Positions 18,678 to 26,718 of a stretch of DNA of 58,372 bases are shown piece after piece. Origin of the DNA: an uncultured Bdellovibrionales bacterium (lineage in GTDB: Bacteria > Bdellovibrionota > Bdellovibrionia > Bdellovibrionales > UBA1609); contig CALLAU010000010.1 in NCBI GenBank assembly GCA_938002015.1, positions 1 through 58,372 of the forward strand. The letters are read 5' to 3'. A program made the position numbers and the translations under genes. A model generated the notes under the pieces. The model was given only the letters and a program-made list of their open reading frames with translations, was not told the DNA's origin and did no database searches. The first letter of the stretch is position 1; each line of letters starts with the position of its first letter.

Positions 18678-18881
18678 TTAAGCTTTTTTCTTCTTATCTC
18701 CACATGCACACTTTTCACCTTTAGCGTGTTTATCACCTTTTGAGTGGTGGCTTTTAGATTTTTCATGCTTTGAGCAAGATGGTTTAGCCTTTTCTTTACT
18801 ACCAGTTCCGCAAGAACCACAGTGAGCAAAAGCAAGTGAACCAGAAAAAAGTATTGATATAAATAATGTTGTCATTTTCAT
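18678..18881 (-). CDS. Small exported Cys/His/Lys-rich peptide, probable metal binder
   Basis: The 67-residue protein has a signal peptide ending at LAFA (about residues 1-19). The mature peptide of about 48 residues has five Cys, in HCGSCG, PSCSKHE and EKCACGD, plus several His and many Lys. Such composition suggests binding of a soft or transition metal in the periplasm. It is reminiscent of the small Cys-rich precursors modified by MNIO (DUF692) enzymes, but no such partner gene is in the window and the usual EGKCG repeats are absent. It could simply be a metallothionein-like exported peptide. The open frame with a good signal peptide supports it being real. Confidence 0.65.
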   Translation of the reverse strand: MKMTTLFISILFSGSLAFAHCGSCGTGSKEKAKPSCSKHEKSKSHHSKGDKHAKGEKCACGDKKKKA

Positions 18882-19152
18882 CTTAAAACCCCTTTTAAGT
18901 TAATATTTATACAAAATTATAGATAAAAACGATGAGTCTGCAAGGCCTAACTAAAACTAGTACTAGAGAGAAGAGAAACTCCAGCCCCTTGTGTTTGGAC
19001 TAGAAAATTTTTAAACCTTACTTTATCGTTACTATTTTAACTAAAAATTGATAGTATTTTAAGCAGAGGCGGTTTTTGTTTTTAAACAACTTACTTAACA
19101 AAAAAAGGGTAATAAATTCAGTCATTTACGCACTAAACTTAGCGAGGTTAAT

Positions 19153-19917
19153 ATGAAAGATTTAAAAAAAACAGCAATCTACTTACTAGCTCTTAGTCTT
19201 TTTACTTCATGCTCTGACAACGCAGTTTTTAGCAGTCCTGATGGAGATAATGGCAGTCTTGGAGAACAAGACATTCAGGCCATTGAAGTGAGTAAAGAAA
19301 ATACTGAAGTTCACATTTTTGAAGAAAACGACTTTATAGAGCTTCCTAGCCCCACTCTCCCAAGAACTGATTGTCGCTATGATGGCAATTTTATAGATAA
19401 CGGAAGTTTTGAAGAAATCGATCAAAGACAGGGTCTTATAAAAAACAAAAGCCTTGTGGATCTTTTTAAGAACAAGGGCTGGGACATATTTGCAGATCTA
19501 CCAAGTAGTGTTGGTAACGAAAATTCATGGGAAGCTTTAAAAGGAGTTGGTGTTGAAGTTCAATCAAACGGTGTTGTTAAGCAAAGCCCTTATGGTGTTT
19601 TAGTAATTGAGCTTGATTCTCATGGTAAAAACTCAAACTCAAGTATTCATCAAAGAATCAAACTATGTAAGGGAGAATACTCCTTAAGCTTTGTGTACCT
19701 AGCAAGGTCAAAGAAAGAAAACGATAACACCATTCTTATTAGCTTAGACGATAAAGAAATTTCTGAGGTAAATTTAACTCAAACTGGGGACTGGGTGCAG
19801 GTACATCAAACCTTTAAAATCAATAAAGAAAATGTTTATGATTTCTCTATATCAGCTTTAGGCATTGAAAATACTATAGGCGGATTAGTTGATGGGATCT
19901 TCTTACTTAAGAACTAA
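19153..19917 (+). CDS. Lipoprotein with DUF642/CBM-like jelly-roll domain
   Basis: The 254-residue protein has a lipoprotein signal (LFTSCSDN, lipobox Cys at about residue 21). A low-complexity acidic linker follows. From about residue 75 a domain begins with IDNGSFEEIDQ and contains GWDIFADLPS, GVGVEVQSNG, LVIELDSHG and GEYSLSFVYLARS. This pattern is typical of the DUF642-like, carbohydrate-binding jelly-roll family seen in many bacterial surface proteins (N-G-D/S-F-E start, ELDS, Y-LSF-Y). GAGG precedes the ATG. The protein may bind a polysaccharide at the cell surface; this is inferred from the fold resemblance. Confidence 0.75.
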   Translation: MKDLKKTAIYLLALSLFTSCSDNAVFSSPDGDNGSLGEQDIQAIEVSKENTEVHIFEENDFIELPSPTLPRTDCRYDGNFIDNGSFEEIDQRQGLIKNKSLVDLFKNKGWDIFADLPSSVGNENSWEALKGVGVEVQSNGVVKQSPYGVLVIELDSHGKNSNSSIHQRIKLCKGEYSLSFVYLARSKKENDNTILISLDDKEISEVNLTQTGDWVQVHQTFKINKENVYDFSISALGIENTIGGLVDGIFLLKN

Positions 19918-19933
19918 TATTCATTAGTATTTT
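19913..19933 (+). terminator. Weak hairpin-plus-T-run after the jelly-roll lipoprotein gene
   Basis: ACTAAT (19913-19918) and ATTAGT (19923-19928) form a 6-bp stem with a 4-base loop, followed by ATTTTT. The stem includes the stop codon. It is AT-only and so marginal. Confidence 0.35.
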
Positions 19934-19969
19934 TAGTTTTAATAAACTCTAAAAAAGGCAAAAGAAGCC

Positions 19970-20458
19970 CTACCTTCTTAACTCTTCTTTTTGCTTTAAA
20001 CGATGTTCTCTTCTTTTTTTAGCTTTATCGTTACGCCTCTTATCATCTTCTGTTTCTAAGTGAAGAGGTGGAACTTCTGTAGGCTTTCCTGATTGGTCAA
20101 TGGCAACAAAGGTGAGATATGCTGTGGCAGTTTGAACTCGCTTTCGAAGTCTAGGCTCAAAAGCCTCAACTTTAACACCTACTTCCATAGAAGTACGTGA
20201 AACAAAATTAACTCTAGCCTTAATTTCCATAACCCATCCAGCATAAACTGGAGATAAGAAATTTAAAGCGTCAATACTAGCTGTAACAACATTTTCATGA
20301 CAGTGCTTTCCTGCCGAGATTGCGGCGGCAATATCAATCCATGACATTACTGTTCCGCCAAATACTGAATCTAGAGCGTTTGTGTGAGACGGAAGAATTA
20401 GTTCCGTCATCACAACACTAGACGCAAGAGGAGTTCCTTCAACAGCATTAGAGGTCAT
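19970..20458 (-). CDS. Acyl-CoA thioesterase, hotdog fold (YciA/ACOT type)
   Basis: The 162-residue protein hydrolyses acyl-CoA. Family motifs are clear: LPSHTNALDSVFGGTVMSWID, with the acidic residue of the hotdog active site, then SIDALNFLSPVYAGWVMEI and VEAFEPRLRKRVQTATAYLTFVAID. The C-terminal 30 residues are highly charged (Lys, Arg, Glu). AAAGGAG precedes the ATG. A minus-strand T-run after a short GGC/GCC stem lies directly at the stop (about 19950-19970) and may terminate the transcript. The gene may help balance the CoA pool in the same lipid metabolism as fadI-fadJ, though it is not in that operon. Confidence 0.9.
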   Translation of the reverse strand: MTSNAVEGTPLASSVVMTELILPSHTNALDSVFGGTVMSWIDIAAAISAGKHCHENVVTASIDALNFLSPVYAGWVMEIKARVNFVSRTSMEVGVKVEAFEPRLRKRVQTATAYLTFVAIDQSGKPTEVPPLHLETEDDKRRNDKAKKRREHRLKQKEELRR

Positions 20459-20486
20459 AGGAAGCTCCTTTGATAATTAATTAAAC

Positions 20487-20870
20487 TTAGTAACCAATCT
20501 TTCTATCATTAGCGATTCCACCAATGATTTCTGGCTCTTGGTTAGTAGTCGTATTTGAGTTACCAACTGGAGCATTACCCATAGGGATAGCTTGGTTTTG
20601 ATGAGCTGGAGCTTGAGGAGCATTTTGTACACCTTGGCTTTGCTCTTGTCTTTCAGCAAAAGTCATGTTTGGTAAGCACCATACGATTAGCTGAGCACGA
20701 GATTTAACGTTCATTTTCTTATAAATGTTAGTCAGGTGGAACTTTACAGTTTTTTCAGTTACAAAAAGTCTATTAGCCACTTCTTTATTTGAAAGACCTT
20801 GTGTTACTAATTCTGCAACTTCTGATTCTCTGTTAGATAAACCTTCCTTTAGTAGTACTTCTCTGAGCAT
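20487..20870 (-). CDS. Short LuxR/GerE-type DNA-binding regulator without receiver domain
   Basis: The 127-residue protein has a helix-turn-helix at about residues 8-70: LSNRESEVAELVTQGLSNKE, then VANRLFVTEKTVKFHLTNIY, then KKMNVKSRAQL. This is the classic GerE/LuxR signature. There is no receiver, autoinducer or sensor domain before it. The last 55 residues or so are rich in Gln, Asn, Pro and Ala, and are probably disordered. AGGAGGAGC sits just before the ATG, giving a very strong ribosome binding site. A structured leader precedes the gene. Regulation would have to come from protein level, from a partner, or from the leader RNA. The targets are unknown. Confidence 0.85.
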   Translation of the reverse strand: MLREVLLKEGLSNRESEVAELVTQGLSNKEVANRLFVTEKTVKFHLTNIYKKMNVKSRAQLIVWCLPNMTFAERQEQSQGVQNAPQAPAHQNQAIPMGNAPVGNSNTTTNQEPEIIGGIANDRKIGY

Positions 20871-20911
20871 CCTTGCTCCTCCTTTTGTCTGTGTTTAACC
20901 CATACCTTCGG

Positions 20912-20992
20912 GCTACTCTAAAAGTCTGACAAGTAATTAGCGATCGGGCAAGCGTCTAGACTAAAAGAGTAGCAAAAACTAGACGGTTTTTT
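20912..20992 (-). promoter_or_regulatory. Two mutually exclusive hairpins in the LuxR-type gene leader
   Basis: Hairpin A pairs GCTACTCT (20912-20919) plus AGTCT (20923-20927) with AGACT (20958-20962) plus AGAGTAGC (20966-20973), with a symmetric 3-by-3 internal loop. Hairpin B pairs CGTCTAG (20953-20959) with CTAGACG (20979-20985). On the plus strand B is followed by GTTTTTT. The two share bases and cannot form together. On the minus strand they lie in the 138-base gap between the glnD-like stop and the regulator's ATG. They may be part of a leader control or only a terminator relic. Confidence 0.4.
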
Positions 20993-21008
20993 ACAATGTT
21001 AAGTAATT

Positions 21009-23051
21009 TCAAATACTTAAGTAAGGCTTTAATTTTGTCCAGTCAGGCTCTGAAGTAAATTGAACTGCAAAGACATCCTCAATTTGCTCTCCCCATGTAA
21101 CTGCGTGCCCCCATCTTATATCTAGTCCAAGTTCAGTTAAGATATGAATAGCCAAAAGTAGTAAACCTTCTCGGTCTTTTCCCTTAAAGGAAACAACAGC
21201 ACGCCCTTCACCTGAGTATGTATGTCTTATTTTAGAAAACTTTAATCTGGGTTTACCAAGGTTTGCCTTTGAAGCATTAAATCTTTTTTCAAAAGCCTTA
21301 ACAGAAACACCAACTTCAATACAAAACCAATCATAAACTTTTTTATCTTTTAAAGTTTTAAAATGAGCGTGGTGAACATATCCACCAGCAGTAAAAATTC
21401 TTGAAATAATATTTAAAGCGATCCCTTTTTCATCTATGTCTTTATAAAACCTAACCCAAATACGATCACCTAATTCATAAAATTTAAATTCCTCACTCTT
21501 TCTACCGTTTAAGTTTTTAAGATCTTCTTCTAAAAGTTCATATGGTATTGAAGCTATCTCTGTAGGTGTTAAAGACTCAGCCAAGCCTCTACCAAAATCA
21601 TTTTCCTTGATTGAACCAACAAGTCTGTCTTTTTCTCCGCTCTCTTTGTTGAGAAGCCTATCTAGAAGAGACCTTAACATTTGTTTTTTCCATCTGCTCC
21701 AGCTTGATAGATTTGTCGCCTTAATGTCGGCTTCAGTAAGAAGACACAACAAAACAGCTCTTCTTTTTTCAACACCCTTAAGATAAAGCTTTTTAATTCC
21801 TTCATCCAGATACGGATCGTCACTAAAAGCAAACTTTGAAAGTGTCAAATGCTCTCTTACAAGCCATGAAACAAGCTTTGTTTTCTCTTGATCCCACCCT
21901 TCTTTTTGTCCATAACTTTGAGCGTACTCTGAACCAAGAATTGAATGAGACCTCTTCTCTCCTTTTTTAATATCATGAAAGAGGGCCGCCCACCTTAAGG
22001 CATCTTTTTCAAAATCGGTTAGACTTAAAGATGTCTCTTCTTCTTTTATGATCTCATTCATATAAGAAACACATTGTATTAAGTGCTCTCCCACAGCCCA
22101 TGTATGATAATCAGGAGATTGGACTAACCCCTTAACTTTTAAAAAATCTGGAACATTATGCTCTAAAATAATTCTTTGGTTTTTAATATTGTTTAAATCA
22201 AGTTCTGTATTCAAGTTGGCTTCAAGAGTTTCTGGGTAGAGCGCTAGAACTGTAAAAATATGTCCCCACTCTGCTAAAGAGTAGAACTCTTTAAAAAACT
22301 CAATATCTGAACCACTTTTAAAAAACTTCAAGTACTTTTGCGCAGAGATTAAATTCAGAGTATCAAAATTACCTATAAAGTGGTTAACGGCTCTTAATTT
22401 TAAAAAGAAAGCTCGTTGAGCAAAAACTTTGTCATCTATTTCTCTTTTCTCATTTTCAAGTAGCCACAAAGCTTGAAGGCTCTCTTTTAAACCACCTCTA
22501 CTGTTTTTTAAATTATAGCTTAACTTCCCCGGGTATTCTCCAAAGCGAGCACCTCGACTTTGCCTATCATTAAAAATCGCTTCTTTAACTCTTGAAATTA
22601 AATCTTCATTAATCTCATCAGTTAAAAAATCTAACTTTTTAACATCTGCATCAAAAACTGCTCTCACCCAGTGAAAAGAGAGCACTCCAAAAGGGTCCTC
22701 TTTACTTAAAAAGTCTATTCCTTTTTTAGGCAAGTATTTTACAGAGTACTTTCTAAAAGACTTCCTTAATTGCTTATTAATTTTCAGTGCTTCTTCTTCA
22801 GGACCTAAATATAATAAATCTAAATCAGAGTCCGGACACGCTTCAAATCTTGCAAACGAACCTAAGTAAAAAAGTTTAGAGCAAACTTCTTTTGAAAGAC
22901 TCTCTTTTAATATCTTTTCTACTTCTGATGCTATTTTCTGGTGACAATTATATGTAAAATCGCCATGACTTTTATTAAGCCAGTCTTTAGAAAAAATATC
23001 TTCTTTTATCCTCTCAAGGACTTCAGAATCTATAAAAAGTTGTCTTGCCAC
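21009..23051 (-). CDS. glnD: GlnD-like nucleotidyltransferase with HD and ACT domains
   Basis: The 680-residue protein has the order of GlnD, the PII uridylyltransferase/uridylyl-removing enzyme. An N-terminal nucleotidyltransferase domain has the motif LGSFARFEACPDSDLDLL. A central helical part follows, then an HD hydrolase domain (WAALFHDIKKGEKRSHS and LVREHLTLS). Two C-terminal ACT-like segments (WVRFYKDIDEKGIALNIISR and AVVSFKGKDREGLLLLAIHI) complete it. E. coli GlnD is about 890 residues, so this one is short. The motif GSFARFE differs from the usual GGYGRGEL. No PII or glutamine synthetase gene is nearby. The start is GTG inside the end of mutS (22-base overlap), so it is coupled to mutS. 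A second-messenger or nitrogen-sensing role is inferred. Confidence 0.8.
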   Translation of the reverse strand: MARQLFIDSEVLERIKEDIFSKDWLNKSHGDFTYNCHQKIASEVEKILKESLSKEVCSKLFYLGSFARFEACPDSDLDLLYLGPEEEALKINKQLRKSFRKYSVKYLPKKGIDFLSKEDPFGVLSFHWVRAVFDADVKKLDFLTDEINEDLISRVKEAIFNDRQSRGARFGEYPGKLSYNLKNSRGGLKESLQALWLLENEKREIDDKVFAQRAFFLKLRAVNHFIGNFDTLNLISAQKYLKFFKSGSDIEFFKEFYSLAEWGHIFTVLALYPETLEANLNTELDLNNIKNQRIILEHNVPDFLKVKGLVQSPDYHTWAVGEHLIQCVSYMNEIIKEEETSLSLTDFEKDALRWAALFHDIKKGEKRSHSILGSEYAQSYGQKEGWDQEKTKLVSWLVREHLTLSKFAFSDDPYLDEGIKKLYLKGVEKRRAVLLCLLTEADIKATNLSSWSRWKKQMLRSLLDRLLNKESGEKDRLVGSIKENDFGRGLAESLTPTEIASIPYELLEEDLKNLNGRKSEEFKFYELGDRIWVRFYKDIDEKGIALNIISRIFTAGGYVHHAHFKTLKDKKVYDWFCIEVGVSVKAFEKRFNASKANLGKPRLKFSKIRHTYSGEGRAVVSFKGKDREGLLLLAIHILTELGLDIRWGHAVTWGEQIEDVFAVQFTSEPDWTKLKPYLSI

Positions 23052-25567
23052 TGAGAAATTATATTAAGAGCTTCTAAAGGTGTCATTTGATTTGTTTTAA
23101 GGGTCTTGATTTCTTCTAAAACCTTGTTTTCATCCTCACTAATTCTTATTCCAGAATCATCACTAATTGCTGATAAAAAGTTCATTTGACCAAAATCATT
23201 TTCTACATCTTGAGCTATGTTTAACTTTTCATCTAGCTTAACTTGTTGGGTAGAGACGGCTTCTTCAGTCTCGCTGCTAACATTTATACTTAAAGCACTG
23301 CTGATGACACTTTCAGGAAGACCTGCTAGCTTTGCCACTTCTATACCATAAGACTTCTCTGAAGCTCCTTTAAGAAGTTTATATAAAAACTTAATACTTG
23401 CTCCTTCATTTGAATAACCCATGTGAACGTTTCTAACACCATGAAACTCAAGTTCTTTAAGCTCATGATAATGAGTAGCAAAAAAAGTATGAGCCCCTTT
23501 CTTGGTTACAATAAACTCTAAAATACTTTTGGCTAAAGCCATACCGTCTTTACTACTTGTTCCTCTTCCTATTTCATCAAGTATTAAGAGGCTCTTAGAG
23601 CTTGCCTCATCTAAAATTTCTGCAGTCTCCTTCATCTCCACCATAAAAGTTGAAAGGCCTCTAGAAAGAAGATCTGAAGCTCCGATTCTAGTATAGAGAC
23701 CATCATAAAAAGGGATCTGAGCTGATTTTGCAGGAACATAAAAGCCACAAAGAGCTAAGTAAGATGAGATCACTACTTGCCTCATCACAGTACTCTTACC
23801 TGCCATATTAGGACCTGTAATTAAAAGACAGTCTTTTTCATCAAGAATAATATCGTTAGAAACAAATGTTTTTAGGTCATCACTGACTACAGGGTGAAAG
23901 CTCCCCGTAAGGTTAAGCCTCATCTCATTAACAAAGCTTGGCTTTGTATAACCCTTTTCAATACTTAAAAAAGCCCAGGCAGAATAAATATCATCTCTAC
24001 TCACTTTTTCAGAAATCATCTTTAATTCTTTTACCAAAGATTTTATCTTATTTTTAATATCATTAAAAAGTTCTTTTTCTAAAGAAATTCTCTTAGTCTG
24101 TGCCGATAATACTTTTTCTTCAATTTTAGAGAGCTCTTCAGTTGTATACCTTTCTGCATTTGTGAGTGTTTGCTTCCTCATGTAATAAGACGGAACTTTT
24201 GACGAGTGCACTTTTGTGACTTCAATGTAGAAGCCAAAAACATTATTATATCTTACCTTTAAACTTGGAATTTTAGTTTTTATCTTCTCTCTTTCTTCTA
24301 AAGCAGCAACTTCCTCTCTTGAACCTGTCGCTGATGAGATGAGCTTATCCATTTTGGCATTATAGCCTTTTTTAATATAACCACCTTTTGAGGCCCACTG
24401 GGCATGAAAGTCCTCTTCAATTGACCCCTCAATAAGGTCCGCTAAACCTTTAGCAGAGCTTAACCACTCACTTTCTTCGCGGCTATATGAATAAATCACA
24501 GACTGAAGAGCTCGCTTTAGCCTTAAAAGATCAGTTGGATTTCCTAAAGAATGCCCTGCTCTAGATATTCGTCTTTCTAAATCACCTACATTACTTAAAC
24601 CGTCTCTAAAAAACTTTAAATACTCAAAATCTTTTGTCCACTTTTCAATACTTAAAAGCCTTTCTTCAAGTACTTGTTTACTTCTTGTAGGAGCCATAAG
24701 CCATTCTTTTAAAAGTCTTGTTCCTCCTGGAGTTTTTGTTCTTTTAATAGAATCTACTAATGATTTAGCACTACTTTCTTTCTCATTAGATTCAAACACT
24801 TCTAAGTGGTTAAAAAAGTTTTTTGATAAGTTTACTCTGTTTTTATCAGAAAACTCTGTCCATCCTAAAAATGAAAACAAGGCCTCACTGCCTTGCATTT
24901 TTTTAACAAAGTCTAAAAGCATCTCTTTTGGAGATAAACCACTTTGACCTTCATATTTAGTAAATCTGTTTTCAAAATAAAGCAGGCCCTCTTTATCCAA
25001 ATCGTCTATGTATAAAACCTCTGCCGGTTTTATCTGCCTTAATAAAAAACTTAAGTCTTCTCTACTTGCCACACCTTTATAATACGCACGTCCAGTAGAA
25101 GGCTCATACCAACAAGCCTGACTTTCATTAAAGGCAAAAACGAAATGCGAGGTTTCAGCATCTAAACTATCCGGGTTAAAAACCACACCTGGAGATAGCA
25201 TCATCACAACTTCTCTTTTAACTAAGCCTTTAGCTTCTTTAGGATCTTCCACTTGATCACATATGGCTACAGAAAAGCCTGACTTTAATAACTTGTTTAC
25301 ATGGGCTTCCATAGCATGATGTGGAAAACCACACATATAATCAGAGTTCTCATCTTTTTTGTTTCTTTTTGTAAGAGCAATATCAAGTACAGGAGCTGCT
25401 GTTTCAGCGTCTTTACCAAAGAGCTCAAAAAAGTCTCCCATTCTAAATAAGAGTAATCTGTTTGGATGCTTTACCTTAATTGAATTGTACTGTTTTACTA
25501 GAGGGGTTTCTTTAATCTTTGGTTTTTCAGTTTTCTTTAAACTGTTCTTAACTTCCTGCTCAGGCAT
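23030..25567 (-). CDS. mutS: DNA mismatch repair ATPase MutS
   Basis: MutS recognises mismatched bases. The N-terminal mismatch-binding domain begins with TPLVKQYNSIKVKHPNRLLLFRMGDFFELF, whose key residues are the Phe and Glu of the GDFFELF stretch. The ATPase domain carries Walker A TGPNMAGKST, Walker B with LLILDEIGRGTSS, and THYHELKEL. The length of 845 residues is normal. GGGGAGAAG lies upstream of the ATG. The downstream glnD-like gene starts inside its 3' end. MutL is not in the window. Confidence 0.98.
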   Translation of the reverse strand: MPEQEVKNSLKKTEKPKIKETPLVKQYNSIKVKHPNRLLLFRMGDFFELFGKDAETAAPVLDIALTKRNKKDENSDYMCGFPHHAMEAHVNKLLKSGFSVAICDQVEDPKEAKGLVKREVVMMLSPGVVFNPDSLDAETSHFVFAFNESQACWYEPSTGRAYYKGVASREDLSFLLRQIKPAEVLYIDDLDKEGLLYFENRFTKYEGQSGLSPKEMLLDFVKKMQGSEALFSFLGWTEFSDKNRVNLSKNFFNHLEVFESNEKESSAKSLVDSIKRTKTPGGTRLLKEWLMAPTRSKQVLEERLLSIEKWTKDFEYLKFFRDGLSNVGDLERRISRAGHSLGNPTDLLRLKRALQSVIYSYSREESEWLSSAKGLADLIEGSIEEDFHAQWASKGGYIKKGYNAKMDKLISSATGSREEVAALEEREKIKTKIPSLKVRYNNVFGFYIEVTKVHSSKVPSYYMRKQTLTNAERYTTEELSKIEEKVLSAQTKRISLEKELFNDIKNKIKSLVKELKMISEKVSRDDIYSAWAFLSIEKGYTKPSFVNEMRLNLTGSFHPVVSDDLKTFVSNDIILDEKDCLLITGPNMAGKSTVMRQVVISSYLALCGFYVPAKSAQIPFYDGLYTRIGASDLLSRGLSTFMVEMKETAEILDEASSKSLLILDEIGRGTSSKDGMALAKSILEFIVTKKGAHTFFATHYHELKELEFHGVRNVHMGYSNEGASIKFLYKLLKGASEKSYGIEVAKLAGLPESVISSALSINVSSETEEAVSTQQVKLDEKLNIAQDVENDFGQMNFLSAISDDSGIRISEDENKVLEEIKTLKTNQMTPLEALNIISQWQDNFL

Positions 25568-25626
25568 CCTTAAACTTCTCCCCTTTGATTACTGAGAAGA
25601 ACGATATCTGCCTATGCTAATAAGGG

Positions 25627-25875
25627 TCAACGGTTGGAGCGACCCTCTTTAAATTTTAACTCGCTTAATTTATTCTCAAGCTTACTAATATCATTTATAA
25701 CTTTTGGATTAGGCTTTCCATTCTTGCCTACAGCATCAGCTCTGAGTCTACTAATCTCAGCTCTGATTTGCTCTGGGTTTGAGCTCATTGAAGCAGGAAG
25801 CCTCTCAGTTTCAGCAAAACTACTTAAACTTAAAGAAAGTATAAAAGTGATTAATATTGTACTCGCTTTTAACAT
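25627..25875 (-). CDS. Small exported protein of unknown function
   Basis: The 82-residue protein has a signal peptide ending at SSFA (about residues 1-21). The mature part is about 60 residues, highly charged and helical (IRAEISRLRADAVG, then ISKLENKLSELKFKEG), and probably forms a short coiled coil. TAGGAG lies upstream of the ATG. It is upstream of mutS on the same strand, with 59 bases between them, so the two may share a transcript. No family was recognised. Confidence 0.6.
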   Translation of the reverse strand: MLKASTILITFILSLSLSSFAETERLPASMSSNPEQIRAEISRLRADAVGKNGKPNPKVINDISKLENKLSELKFKEGRSNR

Positions 25876-26005
25876 ATATCTATTATCTCCTAGTCTTCCT
25901 ACTTTAGAAAAGCAGAATCTTTAAATGTCTCAAAATAAAACAAAAATCGTATAGAAAACTTGACTTTTGCCTTATTTTTAAGCTTTAGGTGCCCTTGCCT
26001 CGCTT

Positions 26006-26701
26006 TCACTCTTTTTCATATATCAAAGCCCATTCAGGAGTTAATCTAAAATTCTTAGCCTCATCAATATGATTGTGAGCCAAGTAAGCCATCAAGCTTT
26101 GAAACTGCCCCCAGCTAAAAGGAAAATGTATTGAAACACCCCCTCTAGTCGTAACTCTTATAACCTCATTTATCACATGCTGAATCTCCACCTCTTCTAG
26201 GTTATTCATTAAAAAGTGAGTTATCACAAAATCAAAAGACTCATCAGGAAAAGGCATATTAAAGGCACTGCCCTCAACTAAATAGTTTTGATTCTCCTCT
26301 CTATAATCTCTCATTCTATCTCCAAGGACACCCTGAGGAAGCGCAGTATCACTAGAATACCAAAGATCTAACCCTTTAGTGCTTATGCCTTGTTTAACTA
26401 AATAAGGAACAAATGGACTCTCTCCCTCAGCAACAGATAAAACCTTCTTTCCTAAATTACGCCAGATCATTAAATCCCGGTCTGTTATCTGAAGGTTTGT
26501 TAAAACCTGATCTATGGAATGATCTCCTTTACCAGCGCCAGTTATTGCAAAACCGGCATCAACAAAAACTCTTTCATCATGAACTCTCAAGTTTGTTAGA
26601 GGCTTCTTTTCACTTATTGAAAAACTAAGGACTTCTACACATTGATTTGCATGAGTCTTAAAAGAACTGGCTAAAAGGAAGAGGAAAAATAAATTCTTCA
26701 A
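26006..26701 (-). CDS. Exported methyltransferase-like protein
   Basis: The 231-residue protein joins a signal peptide (about residues 1-18, cleavage near THA) to a class I methyltransferase-like domain. Motif I is VLSVAEGESPFVPYLVKQG, the next strand is KGLDLWYSS, and the post-motif is MPFPDESFDFVITHFLMNNL, as in the Methyltransf_11 group. Motif I is degenerate: the Gly-rich GxGxG is reduced to EGES. SAM is not expected in the periplasm, so it may act in another way or remain anchored inside. The mature N-terminus has a Cys-Val-Glu-Val-Leu-Ser motif shared with four other exported proteins here. The start is TTG. It lies 17 bases after the lipoprotein gene upstream, so the two are probably an operon. 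Confidence 0.75.
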   Translation of the reverse strand: MKNLFFLFLLASSFKTHANQCVEVLSFSISEKKPLTNLRVHDERVFVDAGFAITGAGKGDHSIDQVLTNLQITDRDLMIWRNLGKKVLSVAEGESPFVPYLVKQGISTKGLDLWYSSDTALPQGVLGDRMRDYREENQNYLVEGSAFNMPFPDESFDFVITHFLMNNLEEVEIQHVINEVIRVTTRGGVSIHFPFSWGQFQSLMAYLAHNHIDEAKNFRLTPEWALIYEKE

Positions 26702-26718
26702 AATTTAATGCTCAGTTC

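Noticed and set aside
20890..20990. Cyclic-di-GMP riboswitch in the LuxR-type gene leader
   Set aside because: The conserved core bases of the GEMM-type aptamer are missing; only the stems are supported.
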